NCBI GenBank assembly: GCA_017462265.1 | Contig: JAFTRN010000034.1 | Span: 1 to 32,825 of the forward strand | Direction of reading: 5' to 3' | Origin: Coprobacter sp. | GTDB lineage: Bacteria > Bacteroidota > Bacteroidia > Bacteroidales > UBA11471 | Length of the DNA: 32,825 nucleotides | Part shown: one piece after another, positions 23,711 to 32,787 of the stretch | Position numbering within the stretch: position 1 is the stretch's first letter | How the letters are laid out: each line of letters opens with the position of its first letter | Translations under genes and position numbers: made by a program | The notes under the pieces: model-generated | What the model was told of the DNA's origin: nothing | Databases searched by the model: none | The model's input: only the letters and a program-made list of their open reading frames with translations

Positions 23711-25294
23711 ATGAAAATCTTTAACAGACTACACATATTGATGGCATTGCCTCTCTCATTGATGGTTGCGTGCAACGATGATTGGGACAGCCATTACGAG
23801 CGCTCGGGCGAGGTGCCCGAGGAGACGGTCTATCAGATGATAAAGGCTGACGCCTCGCTCTCCACATTTGGCGCGATGATCGACACGGCTGGGTATGCCG
23901 CAATGCTCAATACATCGCAGACCTTCACGGTGTGGGCGCCTACCAATGAGGCGCTGGGCACGGTCGATTTTGATGACGTAGAGGAGGTGCGTCGCACGGT
24001 GAGCAACCACATAGCCCGCTTCAATATCTCGACCTCTACCCCGGCGACCAAGGGAGTGCGTATGTACAACGGTAAGGTCTATTATTTCGATGGTACGAAA
24101 TTTGCCGGTGCTGAAATGACCGAGAGCGATGTCATAGCCAAGAATGGCGTGCTGCATCGACTCTCATCGTCGATACCCTATTTCTATAACCTGCGCGAAT
24201 ATATCGATATACACGAGAATACCTCGCTGATTTCGGCATTCTTGAAACGTTTCGACGAAGAGAAGTTCGACCAGGAGTCCAGTACGCCCATTGATGTGAA
24301 CGAAGATGGTGCTACCGTTTACGACTCGGTGAAGATAGCCTATAACCGCATTTTCGACGATATTGTATATGGTCTCGGATCCATCAGCGACGAGGATTCT
24401 TTGTTCACGATGATTATTCCCGATAATGAGGCTTGGACCAAAGCATACGAGCGTATAGCACCCTTCTTCAAAGTGTATAATGCCGATGCGGCTATTGCCG
24501 ACTCTATACAAGAGGTACAGACCTCGTTGGCTATCGTTAATGACTTGATATACCGCGCCCAAATTGCAAGTCCCGAAACGATGACCGCCGTAGAATCGAC
24601 CTCGGGCAGCAAGATTACCGACGTAGATGCCCTATTTGCCGGTACCGAACGCATCGATGCCAGCAACGGTATCATCTATTTGGCGTCGGAGCTGAATTAC
24701 AACAACGTAGAGACTTGGAACAAGCCTATAGAGATAGAGGCCGAAGCTGCCGCTACACGTAAACCGGCTATCGGTACCACGGTCTATACACGTACCGTAT
24801 CGACCGATAGCGAGTACGCACCCGAAATCAGCGACCTGCAATATATCGAGGTGCTGCCGCAAACCTCTTCTACACAACCCGGTGTCACTTTCTCCATACC
24901 TAATGTATTGGCGGGTAAATACGACATATACGCGACGTTCGTACCGGCTGTGGCCGAAGATGCTACCGCTACCAACGACAGTACCCGTGTGCAGTTTACT
25001 CTTACCTATTACGATGTTGCCGGTAAGAGGAAAACCAAGACATGGAACGATAAATCGTTTATCACCAGTCCGACTCAGGTGACGGTAATAAAAGTGGCCG
25101 AGGGTTGGGAATTCCCTGCCTCCAACTTCTATGACAACCTGTGGCTCATGGACGAGGCAAACGACGCCTCGGAGCAGGTAATCAATACCACCCTGTTGGT
25201 GAAGACGAATGTGGGCGTTTCGGATTTCAACAAGAATATCATGACACGCCGATTCAGGATAGATAATATTATTTTCGTTCCCGTTCAATTGTAA
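23711..25294 (+). CDS. Fasciclin lipoprotein with C-terminal beta-sandwich (third)
   Basis: This 527-residue protein has a lipoprotein signal (SLMVAC, lipid Cys21) and the acidic NDDWDSHYE after it. FAS1 unit one is at about 38-155 (STFGAMIDTAGYAAMLNTSQ, FTVWAPTNEAL, AKNGVLHRLSSSI) and unit two at about 158-328 (SLFTMIIPDNEAW, ASNGIIYLASEL). The C-terminal 200 residues form a beta-rich module beginning IEIEAEAAATRKP and including LQYIEVLPQTSSTQPGVTFS and NVLAGKYDIYATFVP. That layout recalls a carbohydrate-binding or CBM6-like jelly roll, as in the preceding protein, though the two C-terminal parts differ in sequence. It ends 11 bp before the second susC-like gene. Confidence 0.85.
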   Translation: MKIFNRLHILMALPLSLMVACNDDWDSHYERSGEVPEETVYQMIKADASLSTFGAMIDTAGYAAMLNTSQTFTVWAPTNEALGTVDFDDVEEVRRTVSNHIARFNISTSTPATKGVRMYNGKVYYFDGTKFAGAEMTESDVIAKNGVLHRLSSSIPYFYNLREYIDIHENTSLISAFLKRFDEEKFDQESSTPIDVNEDGATVYDSVKIAYNRIFDDIVYGLGSISDEDSLFTMIIPDNEAWTKAYERIAPFFKVYNADAAIADSIQEVQTSLAIVNDLIYRAQIASPETMTAVESTSGSKITDVDALFAGTERIDASNGIIYLASELNYNNVETWNKPIEIEAEAAATRKPAIGTTVYTRTVSTDSEYAPEISDLQYIEVLPQTSSTQPGVTFSIPNVLAGKYDIYATFVPAVAEDATATNDSTRVQFTLTYYDVAGKRKTKTWNDKSFITSPTQVTVIKVAEGWEFPASNFYDNLWLMDEANDASEQVINTTLLVKTNVGVSDFNKNIMTRRFRIDNIIFVPVQL

Positions 25295-25305
25295 AACAGA
25301 CCATT

Positions 25306-28300
25306 ATGAGAATGGATAAGATAAAAAGATTCATAAGCTCGTCGCTGCTTGTAGGCGGTGTGGGGCTGATGTTTTGGGGAGTACCAGCAAGTGCTTATGC
25401 ACAAACCGAGTCCGATACCAAAACTCAAAAAGAAGAAGTGGCGCTTGTCGTCAAAGGTGTTGCTATAGATGCGGCAACGGGTGAAACGCTCGTGGGCGTG
25501 CGTATCGGCGTGGTCAATGCCCGTGTTTCGGCCATGACCGACGAGAATGGCGCGTTTACATTGAATGCGCCTCATACCGGAGTTACTCTTCTTGTCGAGG
25601 CCGCCGGGTATCAATCGCAGATAGTGCCCCTGCGTGGTGCCGAAAGTATTACACTGAAACTTTCGCCCGTAACCGGTCGCTCGTTCTACGACGATGACCT
25701 GTTGAAATCGACGGGCGAAGATGTGGCCTCGCAATTTGATATGGGTACAAACACTGCCGATGAGGCCATCTCTTTCATGCATGGCGATGTATATACGATG
25801 TCGCGTTCGGGATTTCCGGGTAGTGGTGCCGCTGTGTTTGTAAACGGTATTCACTCCATCAACGCTTCGGCTCAGCCATTGTATGTGGTCGATGGCGTGG
25901 TGTGGTCGATGAACGAGGAGGGCTATTCGCTCTTCGACGGTCACTACAACAACCCGTTGGCACTGATCGACCCCCAAGATATAGAGGATATATCGGTACT
26001 GAAAAACGGTACGGCCATTTATGGTGCCAAGGGCGGTAACGGTGTGGTGCTCATCACCACCAAACGTGCCAAGAGTGCGGCTACCGAGATAGAGGCTTAC
26101 GCCCGTGTAGGTTTCAATACCCCCGGTAAGTCTATTCCCGTGATGGACGCTTCGCAGTATCGTCTCTATGTGAGCGATATTCTCAGCGGCGCTTACAAAA
26201 ACAGCTCCTATGTGGATAGATATAACTTCCTCAACGACGATCCTACCCGTATGCAATATAAGGCAACGCACAATAATACCGACTGGCTCGACCTTACGAC
26301 ACGTACGGCGTTGCTCATGAACTATGGTATCAACGTGCGAGGCGGTGATGAGCGCGCTCTCTACTCGTTCTCACTGGCATATACCAAAAACGAGTCAACC
26401 ATGGAAGAGTCGGACTTCAATCGCTTGAATATCCGTTTCAATTCCGATATTTATCTGTGGAAAAACTTCGATTTGCGTTTCGATGTGGCTTTTTCTCAGG
26501 TATCGCAACATCTCTTCAACGATGGTATCAACGATATTTCGTCGCCCTATTACCTGTCTCTCATCAAGTCGCCCCTCTATCACCCCAATGTGATAAGCAA
26601 CAAGGGTGAAGTAACCCTCAAATATTCCGACGTCGATGAGTTGGGCGTGGGCAACCCCATGGCTATCTATGACCTGGGTCGCGGAGATAATAAAAACTAT
26701 CGTTTCAACCTCAATGCCGCTCCCGAGTATCGCATTACCTCGCAGTTCAAGATGAAAGGTCTCATCGGTTTCGCTTTCGACAAGTTGAAAGAGAACTCAT
26801 TCCTGCCCGATTACGGATTGGCCGAGACACCGCTACTCAACAGCAACAACGAGATATATGCCACCTCGCGCAACGTGGTGACCGCGCTCATGGATCGTCG
26901 CATCACCCTCGATGCCGATATTCACGGAGAATATACACCGCTCAAAGACATCAAGAACGACTTGGTACTGCAATTGGGTTATCGCTTCCGTAGCGACTCC
27001 TACACCTCGACCTATGGCGAGGGCCACAATACCAGCTCAGACTATATGAACGCCCTCTCCAATACCACTTCGTCGCTGAAATTCTCCGACGGCGTGACCA
27101 ACAACTGGAAAAACATGGCTTGGTATCTTACCGCCGAGTACGCGTTTATGAAACGCTATATGCTCGACTTCAATATCGCCATGGAAACTTCATCGCGTTT
27201 CGGCAAAAACGCTGACAATGCCTTGAAAATGTGTGGCGTGGCTTGGGGCCTCTTCCCCTCTGTCAATGCGGCGTGGATCGTGTCATCGGAGGAATGGATG
27301 AAAAACGCTACGTTTATCAACTTCATGAAGATACGTGCCGGATACGATGTCGCCGGTAATGACGCCCTGTTGCCCGACTATGCGACTCGCACCTACTTTA
27401 CCTCGGTGAGCATGATGAACAACGCTTTCGGTCTCGCTCTTGCCAATATCGGTAACGACAAGCTCAAATGGGAAACGACAGCCACAGCCCGTGTAGGTCT
27501 TGATATGAGTATGTTCAACAATCGTTGGAATCTCAATTTCGACTACTATTTTGCCAAGACCAAAGATTTGTTGGTACAAAAACAACTCAACGATGTAGCC
27601 GGTCTTTCCTATTTCTGGACCAATGCCGGTGATATGGAAAATCGTGGTTTCAATCTCGCCACATCGGTACGTGCCGTCAATTATAACGATTGGAAACTCG
27701 ATGTAGGTTTCTCGATAGGAAAATATAAAAACGAAGTTACCTCGCTTGCCGACGGCGATTTCACTACCGATGTATGCGGTGGTACGGTGCTTACCTCGGT
27801 AGGTAACGCGGTGGGCGTGTTCTACGGCTACAAGACCTCCGGCGTGTTCAGCACTTCGGAAGAGGCTGCGGCTTCGGGCCTCGCTATCCGCAACGACGAT
27901 GGATCTCTTACCGCCTTCGGAGCCGGTGATATGCGCTTTGAAGAGGTGGAAAAAAATGGCATCATCGATGAGAAAGATATGCAGATAATCGGTGATCCCA
28001 CTCCCGACTTCTATGGAAACATCAATCTCGCTCTCACGTGGAAAAATCTTACCATCGGAGCCTTGTTTACCTATTCGGTGGGTAATGATGCTTACAACGC
28101 CCTGCGTGCCAACCTCGAGTCGGGTAGCGATGTATATAATCAAAGCACAAGCTTGCAAAATCGTTGGGTAGCCAACGGTCAAGTTACCGATATACCTCGT
28201 GCTACATACGGCGACCCGATGGGCAACTCGCGTTTCTCCGATCGCTGGATCGAAGATGCCTCATACCTCAAATGGAAATCGCTCTCCGTGTCGTATAATC

Positions 28301-28491
28301 TGCCCGTGGGATTGCGTTACCTCCAAGGTGTCACCTTCTCATTCTCGGTAAACAACTTGTGCACATGGTCGCAATATCTCGGCTCCGACCCCGAATTCTC
28401 TATGAGCAATTCACCCCTCTATCTGGGTGTCGATGGCGGACTTACTCCGCTGGGCCGCGAGTTTAACTTTGGCGTGAAGATTAATTTGTAG
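25306..28491 (+). CDS. SusC/RagA-type TonB-linked outer-membrane transporter 2
   Basis: This 1061-residue protein has a signal peptide (ends PASAYAQ); the start may be M1 (25306) or M3 (25312). A carboxypeptidase-regulatory-like domain lies at about 48-125 (VKGVAIDAATGETLVGVRIG). The plug at about 130-265 includes RSGFPGSGAAVFVNGIHSIN, AQPLYVVDGVVW, EDISVLKNGTAIYGAKGGNG and VVLITTKRA. The barrel ends FNFGVKINL. It diverges strongly from the first SusC, so the tandem pair is not a recent duplication and may take a different fragment of the same ligand. Its SusD partner starts 19 bp downstream. Confidence 0.95.
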   Translation: MRMDKIKRFISSSLLVGGVGLMFWGVPASAYAQTESDTKTQKEEVALVVKGVAIDAATGETLVGVRIGVVNARVSAMTDENGAFTLNAPHTGVTLLVEAAGYQSQIVPLRGAESITLKLSPVTGRSFYDDDLLKSTGEDVASQFDMGTNTADEAISFMHGDVYTMSRSGFPGSGAAVFVNGIHSINASAQPLYVVDGVVWSMNEEGYSLFDGHYNNPLALIDPQDIEDISVLKNGTAIYGAKGGNGVVLITTKRAKSAATEIEAYARVGFNTPGKSIPVMDASQYRLYVSDILSGAYKNSSYVDRYNFLNDDPTRMQYKATHNNTDWLDLTTRTALLMNYGINVRGGDERALYSFSLAYTKNESTMEESDFNRLNIRFNSDIYLWKNFDLRFDVAFSQVSQHLFNDGINDISSPYYLSLIKSPLYHPNVISNKGEVTLKYSDVDELGVGNPMAIYDLGRGDNKNYRFNLNAAPEYRITSQFKMKGLIGFAFDKLKENSFLPDYGLAETPLLNSNNEIYATSRNVVTALMDRRITLDADIHGEYTPLKDIKNDLVLQLGYRFRSDSYTSTYGEGHNTSSDYMNALSNTTSSLKFSDGVTNNWKNMAWYLTAEYAFMKRYMLDFNIAMETSSRFGKNADNALKMCGVAWGLFPSVNAAWIVSSEEWMKNATFINFMKIRAGYDVAGNDALLPDYATRTYFTSVSMMNNAFGLALANIGNDKLKWETTATARVGLDMSMFNNRWNLNFDYYFAKTKDLLVQKQLNDVAGLSYFWTNAGDMENRGFNLATSVRAVNYNDWKLDVGFSIGKYKNEVTSLADGDFTTDVCGGTVLTSVGNAVGVFYGYKTSGVFSTSEEAAASGLAIRNDDGSLTAFGAGDMRFEEVEKNGIIDEKDMQIIGDPTPDFYGNINLALTWKNLTIGALFTYSVGNDAYNALRANLESGSDVYNQSTSLQNRWVANGQVTDIPRATYGDPMGNSRFSDRWIEDASYLKWKSLSVSYNLPVGLRYLQGVTFSFSVNNLCTWSQYLGSDPEFSMSNSPLYLGVDGGLTPLGREFNFGVKINL

Positions 28492-28510
28492 AACATAACA
28501 TATTTCAGAT

Positions 28511-30283
28511 ATGAGATTACAATATATAACAAAGGCTTTTGTAGCGACGGTGTTTGTGCTCGGCCTCACCGCGTGTGAAGATATTTTCGAGACCGACTCC
28601 GACGGCTACGTATTTGTGGACGAAAATACGCTTTCCGATCCCAACGACTCGCTCTACTCGGCAATGGGTATTCTCAACCAGTTGCAAGCGATAGGCGATC
28701 GTTATGTCCTGCTGGGAGAGTTGCGTGGCGACCTCGTTTCGGTACCTGCTACCGCTCCGATGTCGTTGCAGGAGATTTCCGAGTTCAATATGACCAATAC
28801 CAACGTCTATTCTTCGCGTAGCGACTATTATAAGGTTATCAACAACTGTAATTACGCCTTGGCGAAGATGGATACTGCCATCACGCAGAATCTCGACAAG
28901 GTGATGATGCCCGAATATACTGCTATTCGCACCATTCGCGCATGGGTATATTGGCAGATGGCTCTCACCTATGGCAAGGTGACTTATGTGGAAGAACCTG
29001 TACTTTCGCTCGAGGATAGCGAGAAAGAGTATCCCGAGATAGAAATCGACGAGTTGGCCTCGCTCCTTATCGACGATCTCACACCCTATGTGGGTGTAGA
29101 TGTACCCAACTATGGTACAATCGATGGTATGAACTCGATCAACTTCTTTATTCCGGTACGCTTGTTGCTGGCCGACCTGCATCTCTATCAGAACAACTAC
29201 GAGACTGCCGCACAGCTGTATTACGACCTGATGTATGCGCGCTCTTATACGGTAAGTTGGGGGTATGCCAATTACTGGACGAGCGCCGTACAAGAGGGGG
29301 GCAACCTCAATAACCGCACCGCCTATCGCGATGAGGCAGTGGCTATGATTCCCTATCCCTCCGATGCCAAGAAGTATCACCCTTCGCTGGTGAACATGAC
29401 CTATAATGTCACCCCGCAAATCTATCCGGCTACTTGGTATGTATCGACGATGAACCTCAAAACTCACTATCATATCGACCGGGTGGGTATCAATACCATC
29501 TCGGGCTATCTCGAGGGCGATACCCGCGGTCAGATGTTGTTCCGCGATGGTGTTACCGAGGAGAGCTCGGCCTATGGTAATTTCCGTACCGGTACCACGA
29601 CCGAGGATTTGATGATAAGCAAGTTCTATCACAACGCTTACGAATATTCCGATGTGACGAACCTCGAGAATGAAATGTTTGGTGAGGGCGTATCGTCGCG
29701 CATCTTGCGTCAAATAGTGCTCTATCGTATGCCGCATCTTTATCTGCGCTACGCCGAGGCTGTGAATCGTGCCGGCAAACCTTCACTGGCCTTTGCCGTG
29801 CTGAAATATGGTCTTCGCGAAGAGGTGGTTACAGACTCGACCAAGGTAGCCAGAGGTGAATTGGCTACCGGCGAGGCGTGGACCAACTTCACCGATTCCC
29901 GATTTGAAAATAACTATGGTATAGCCATGCGTGGTCGCGGACTGGGTATAGCGGTGGAAAAGACCGACTATATCATTCCCGATTACACTCGCTATGTCGA
30001 TGCCGTCGATTCGTTGGGCAATCCCATACAAGTGCCTTCGGAGATCGCAACCGACCTCGAGAACGCACGTCGTGACTCTATCTTGTGGGTAGAGGAGCGC
30101 ATCGTAGAGGAGATGGCCGCCGAGACTATGTTTGAGGGCAACCGTTTCTTCGACTTGTTGCGTGTATCGCGTCACCGCGACGACCACCCGGCTTATATGG
30201 CCGAAAAGATTTCGGTACGTTTCGACAATGCCGAGGCTGTCCGTGCCCGTCTTTTGAACAAAGAAAACTGGTGGCTCAAATAA
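28511..30283 (+). CDS. SusD/RagB-type surface lipoprotein 2
   Basis: This 590-residue protein has a lipoprotein signal (VLGLTAC, lipid Cys22) followed by the acidic EDIFETDSDGYVF. The SusD-like helical core includes DSLYSAMGILNQLQAIGDRY, YKVINNCNYALAKMD, YTAIRTIRAWVYWQMALTYG and LYLRYAEAVNRAGKPSLAF. The C-terminal motif is EERIVEEMAAETMFEGNRFF, then DLLRVSRH. It is longer than the first SusD (517 residues) and is the last gene of the compact operon; the next gene lies 161 bp further on behind a hairpin. It presumably caps the second SusC. Confidence 0.94.
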   Translation: MRLQYITKAFVATVFVLGLTACEDIFETDSDGYVFVDENTLSDPNDSLYSAMGILNQLQAIGDRYVLLGELRGDLVSVPATAPMSLQEISEFNMTNTNVYSSRSDYYKVINNCNYALAKMDTAITQNLDKVMMPEYTAIRTIRAWVYWQMALTYGKVTYVEEPVLSLEDSEKEYPEIEIDELASLLIDDLTPYVGVDVPNYGTIDGMNSINFFIPVRLLLADLHLYQNNYETAAQLYYDLMYARSYTVSWGYANYWTSAVQEGGNLNNRTAYRDEAVAMIPYPSDAKKYHPSLVNMTYNVTPQIYPATWYVSTMNLKTHYHIDRVGINTISGYLEGDTRGQMLFRDGVTEESSAYGNFRTGTTTEDLMISKFYHNAYEYSDVTNLENEMFGEGVSSRILRQIVLYRMPHLYLRYAEAVNRAGKPSLAFAVLKYGLREEVVTDSTKVARGELATGEAWTNFTDSRFENNYGIAMRGRGLGIAVEKTDYIIPDYTRYVDAVDSLGNPIQVPSEIATDLENARRDSILWVEERIVEEMAAETMFEGNRFFDLLRVSRHRDDHPAYMAEKISVRFDNAEAVRARLLNKENWWLK

Positions 30284-30341
30284 GGAGTTGTTAAGCTCAT
30301 TGCTCAAGGTCGAGGTCTTGGGCGAAATAGATAAAAAAACG

Positions 30342-30379
30342 GCGATTACGTCAAAATTTCTGTTTTTTGGCGTAATCGC
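30342..30379 (+). terminator. Hairpin after the fasciclin/SusCD operon
   Basis: GCGATTACGTCAAAA pairs with TTTTGGCGTAATCGC (one G-T pair) around an 8-nt loop. It lies 58 bp after the SusD stop. No T run follows the stem on the plus strand (the T's are inside the 3' arm), so it could be a leaky terminator, an mRNA 3' stabiliser, or a leader element of the next gene. GATATTTG at 30405-30412, one base off TAnnTTTG, may be a weak -7 box for the next gene. Confidence 0.5.
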
Positions 30380-30444
30380 TACAAGAATACTCGAGAGAAT
30401 AAGAGATATTTGTCAAACATTATCAACCTTAAATTCTTAGAAAA

Positions 30445-32487
30445 ATGAAAAAGAATTACAAAAAACTATTCGCGGCTGTTGCAGTCTTGGCAGCCGGTGT
30501 ATCTGTTGCGCAAGCCCAAGCAGTTTGGGAGCAAGTTACAGATCAAAATTTCGCGAACACACACCGTACCACTCCTACGGTAGCCGACTTCGACGGTGAT
30601 GGTCGTCACGACGTATTCTATGCAGGACAAGGTAATAATGACTATTGGACCGTCAATCCCGACTGGTATTGGCAAATTGGTAGCTATATGTTCTACAACA
30701 CGGCCGATGGTTGGGTAAGCGATTGTAACGACCGTGTGACTCGTCTCGACAGCCTGGGTAATCCTGCTTATACAGTAAATTATGAAACCGATACGCTGGG
30801 TAATCCTGTAAAAGACTTGGAGGGTAACTTGATTGTTATCGATACTACTTGGCACATCGACAATGTAAATCCTAAAACCGGAATTCTCGGTACTACCAAC
30901 GATCAGCACATCGCTTTCGACTACAACAACGATGGTCTTGTAGATATGCTTTTGATGGGTTTTAGCGGTGAATGGGACGTTATGGGCTACCAACGCGATA
31001 ACATCTATGGCAATAAATACAATATCGAACTCTATAAAAATAATGGCGATGGAACCTTTACCCTCGTCCCTGATGCCGTGTTTGCCAATATCCGTCAGGA
31101 CAACAAGTATAATATACCTCTTGCTGTCGGTGACTACAACCACGACGGATATACCGATATATTGATCAACGGTGCTCTTGAGTCGAAAGAGGCCGATAAC
31201 TATCCCGGTCGTGCTTGCTACCTCTATCGCAATGAAGGCGGAACCGGTATGTTTACCTTGATGAACATTGCCGAGTCTCGCGGTGGCGTATGGACCGGCG
31301 AAGTGAAAGATGAGGAGGGTAACGTCATCACCGAAGCTCAATCGCTCGATGGCGTATTTATGCCTATCTCGGGTAACGTACACTTTGCCGACCTCAACAA
31401 CGATGGTTGGTTGGATATCGTAGAAGTGGGTTGGGCCGACAACTCTTGGGACGGAATCCATAGCTCAGGTAACGCTTGCCGTGTATATATCAATATAAAT
31501 GGTGAGAAATTTGTAGATCAAACACCCGTTTCTCCCGGCTTCTATACTCTCCGTTCTGCCGGAACTACTATCGCTGATGTAAACGGCGATGGTTTCCTCG
31601 ATCTCTTCCAAGCCGGTTGGGGAGATAATGGTGTGGCTTGGAATACCTATCTCTTCACCGGTACCGGTGATACTGCCGCTATCTTCGATGATCCTCTGGA
31701 TAACGCATCGCTCTACCTCTTCGGTACAGAAGGTTGCAAAACCTATATCCGCGACTTCGATGGTGACGGTACTGCCGACGTTTACTATTGCGGTCCTCAA
31801 GATGGTAATGGCCAAGTATGGTACCTCGGTGCCGATGGTACTTTCGCCAAAGGCGACTCGGCGCTTATCGAAAGTGAAGGTTTTGCCGCTCTCGGTGACT
31901 TTGACAACAACGGTATGACCGATATCTTCCACACCGGTTACAGTTACAACGGTGGTGGCTCCGCTGCTGAGTTGTTCCTCGACAAAACCGAAGCTCCTGC
32001 CGCTCCCGATGCTCCCGAGAATGTAGCAGTTACCTGGGCCGATGGTAAACTTACCATTACTTGGGAATACGATTTAGACCTCGCTCTCGAAGGTGGTTTT
32101 GTATATAACCTTTATGTGAAGAAAGCCGACGGAAGCCTCTATTGCGTGCTTCCCGCCGATCCCGAAACAGGCTTTGTAAAAGTAGGTGAAGGTCAAGAAA
32201 CCGCTATCCGTCCGCAAGTGAAAGAGTATAGCCTCACCATGCCCGAAGGTAACTACACCGTAGGTGTTCAAACTCTCTGTATGCTCAATGCTACTTATAG
32301 CGCCTTTACTACCGCTACCCTTGGCTCTTCGGCTATCGAAAGCGTAGAAAACGATGCAGAAGTAGTAGCTGTTGAATACTACAACCTCCAAGGTCAAAAA
32401 CTGAGCGTTGCTCCCGAAACCGGTGCATACGTTGTGAAAGAAATCAAAGCCGACGGTACTACCAAAGCTCGCGTAGATATTAAATAA
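30445..32487 (+). CDS. Secreted FG-GAP/VCBS-repeat protein with Fn3-like domain and C-terminal tail
   Basis: This 680-residue protein has a signal peptide (ends SVAQAQ) and no lipobox. Seven calcium-loop motifs of the DxDxDG type start at residues 48, 159, 230, 316, 378, 437 and 485 (for example DFDGDGRHDVFYAG and DVNGDGFLDLFQAGW), consistent with a seven-bladed integrin-alpha-like propeller. Residues about 515-620 look like a fibronectin type III domain (APENVAVTWADGKLTITWEY). The last 45 residues, including VEYYNLQGQKLSVAPETGAY, match the tail found on many Bacteroidales secreted proteins and resembling type IX secretion sorting domains. It may be a surface adhesin or ligand binder working with the upstream SusCD system. 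A hairpin separates it from that operon, so it may be expressed independently. Confidence 0.85.
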   Translation: MKKNYKKLFAAVAVLAAGVSVAQAQAVWEQVTDQNFANTHRTTPTVADFDGDGRHDVFYAGQGNNDYWTVNPDWYWQIGSYMFYNTADGWVSDCNDRVTRLDSLGNPAYTVNYETDTLGNPVKDLEGNLIVIDTTWHIDNVNPKTGILGTTNDQHIAFDYNNDGLVDMLLMGFSGEWDVMGYQRDNIYGNKYNIELYKNNGDGTFTLVPDAVFANIRQDNKYNIPLAVGDYNHDGYTDILINGALESKEADNYPGRACYLYRNEGGTGMFTLMNIAESRGGVWTGEVKDEEGNVITEAQSLDGVFMPISGNVHFADLNNDGWLDIVEVGWADNSWDGIHSSGNACRVYININGEKFVDQTPVSPGFYTLRSAGTTIADVNGDGFLDLFQAGWGDNGVAWNTYLFTGTGDTAAIFDDPLDNASLYLFGTEGCKTYIRDFDGDGTADVYYCGPQDGNGQVWYLGADGTFAKGDSALIESEGFAALGDFDNNGMTDIFHTGYSYNGGGSAAELFLDKTEAPAAPDAPENVAVTWADGKLTITWEYDLDLALEGGFVYNLYVKKADGSLYCVLPADPETGFVKVGEGQETAIRPQVKEYSLTMPEGNYTVGVQTLCMLNATYSAFTTATLGSSAIESVENDAEVVAVEYYNLQGQKLSVAPETGAYVVKEIKADGTTKARVDIK

Positions 32488-32509
32488 TATCAACCCAATA
32501 GCAAAACAG

Positions 32510-32537
32510 AAAAGCACCCCTCGCGAGGGGTGCTTTT
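32510..32537 (+). terminator. Strong intrinsic terminator
   Basis: AAAGCACCCCTCG pairs perfectly with CGAGGGGTGCTTT, preceded by A's and followed by TTTTTTG on the plus strand. It begins 23 bp after the stop of the FG-GAP protein and clearly ends its transcript. Confidence 0.93.
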
Positions 32538-32588
32538 TTGTTTTGTAGTAATAACCTTATGGGGAGATCGGTGCCTATAATTATAAAA

Positions 32589-32620
32589 TATTGGTGTCCG
32601 ATAAAGATTTTAAAAATCTT
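32589..32620. repeat. Inverted 17-bp repeat copy plus short hairpin
   Basis: TATTGGTGTCCGATAAA (32589-32605) is the inverted partner of 366-382. It runs into AAGATTTT-A-AAAATCTT (32604-32620), an 8-bp perfect hairpin. The intergenic DNA from 32538 to the window end (288 bp) otherwise holds the second 51-bp repeat and one more hairpin, with no gene seen. Confidence 0.6.
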
Positions 32621-32661
32621 AGGAAATCTATGATTTAAGATAATTTATGCGATAAAATAAA

Positions 32662-32712
32662 AAGAGGGGCTTGAGTTTGTGTTGTAAAAAGATTGCCGTT
32701 AGGTAATCGATT
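32662..32712 (+). repeat. 51-bp direct repeat, right copy
   Basis: This is the same orientation and sequence as 1-51 with one base change. It is followed by unrelated sequence with a hairpin at 32751-32787 (GTAGCCGAGGGC with GCCCTCGGTTAC). The repeat therefore brackets the whole gene cluster of the window. Confidence 0.8.
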
Positions 32713-32750
32713 AGTATATCACAATATCTGCCCGAATGGGCCGAATTTGA

Positions 32751-32787
32751 GTAGCCGAGGGCTTAGCGATAGCGTGCCCTCGGTTAC
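32751..32787. repeat. Hairpin behind the right 51-bp repeat
   Basis: GTAGCCGAGGGC (32751-32762) pairs with GCCCTCGGTTAC (32776-32787), with one G-T pair and a 13-nt loop. Its placement mirrors that of the larger palindrome behind the left 51-bp repeat, though the sequence differs. Confidence 0.65.

Noticed and set aside
28517..29737. 406-codon open frame on the minus strand opposite the second susD-like gene
   Set aside because: It is antisense to a well-supported SusD gene, with Ile/Val/His-rich composition produced by the codon use of the real gene.
14349..30283. Classical polysaccharide utilization locus
   Set aside because: Two SusCD pairs are present, but no glycoside hydrolase, lyase or hybrid two-component/sigma regulator is inside the operon; only the divergent GH95 gene is nearby.
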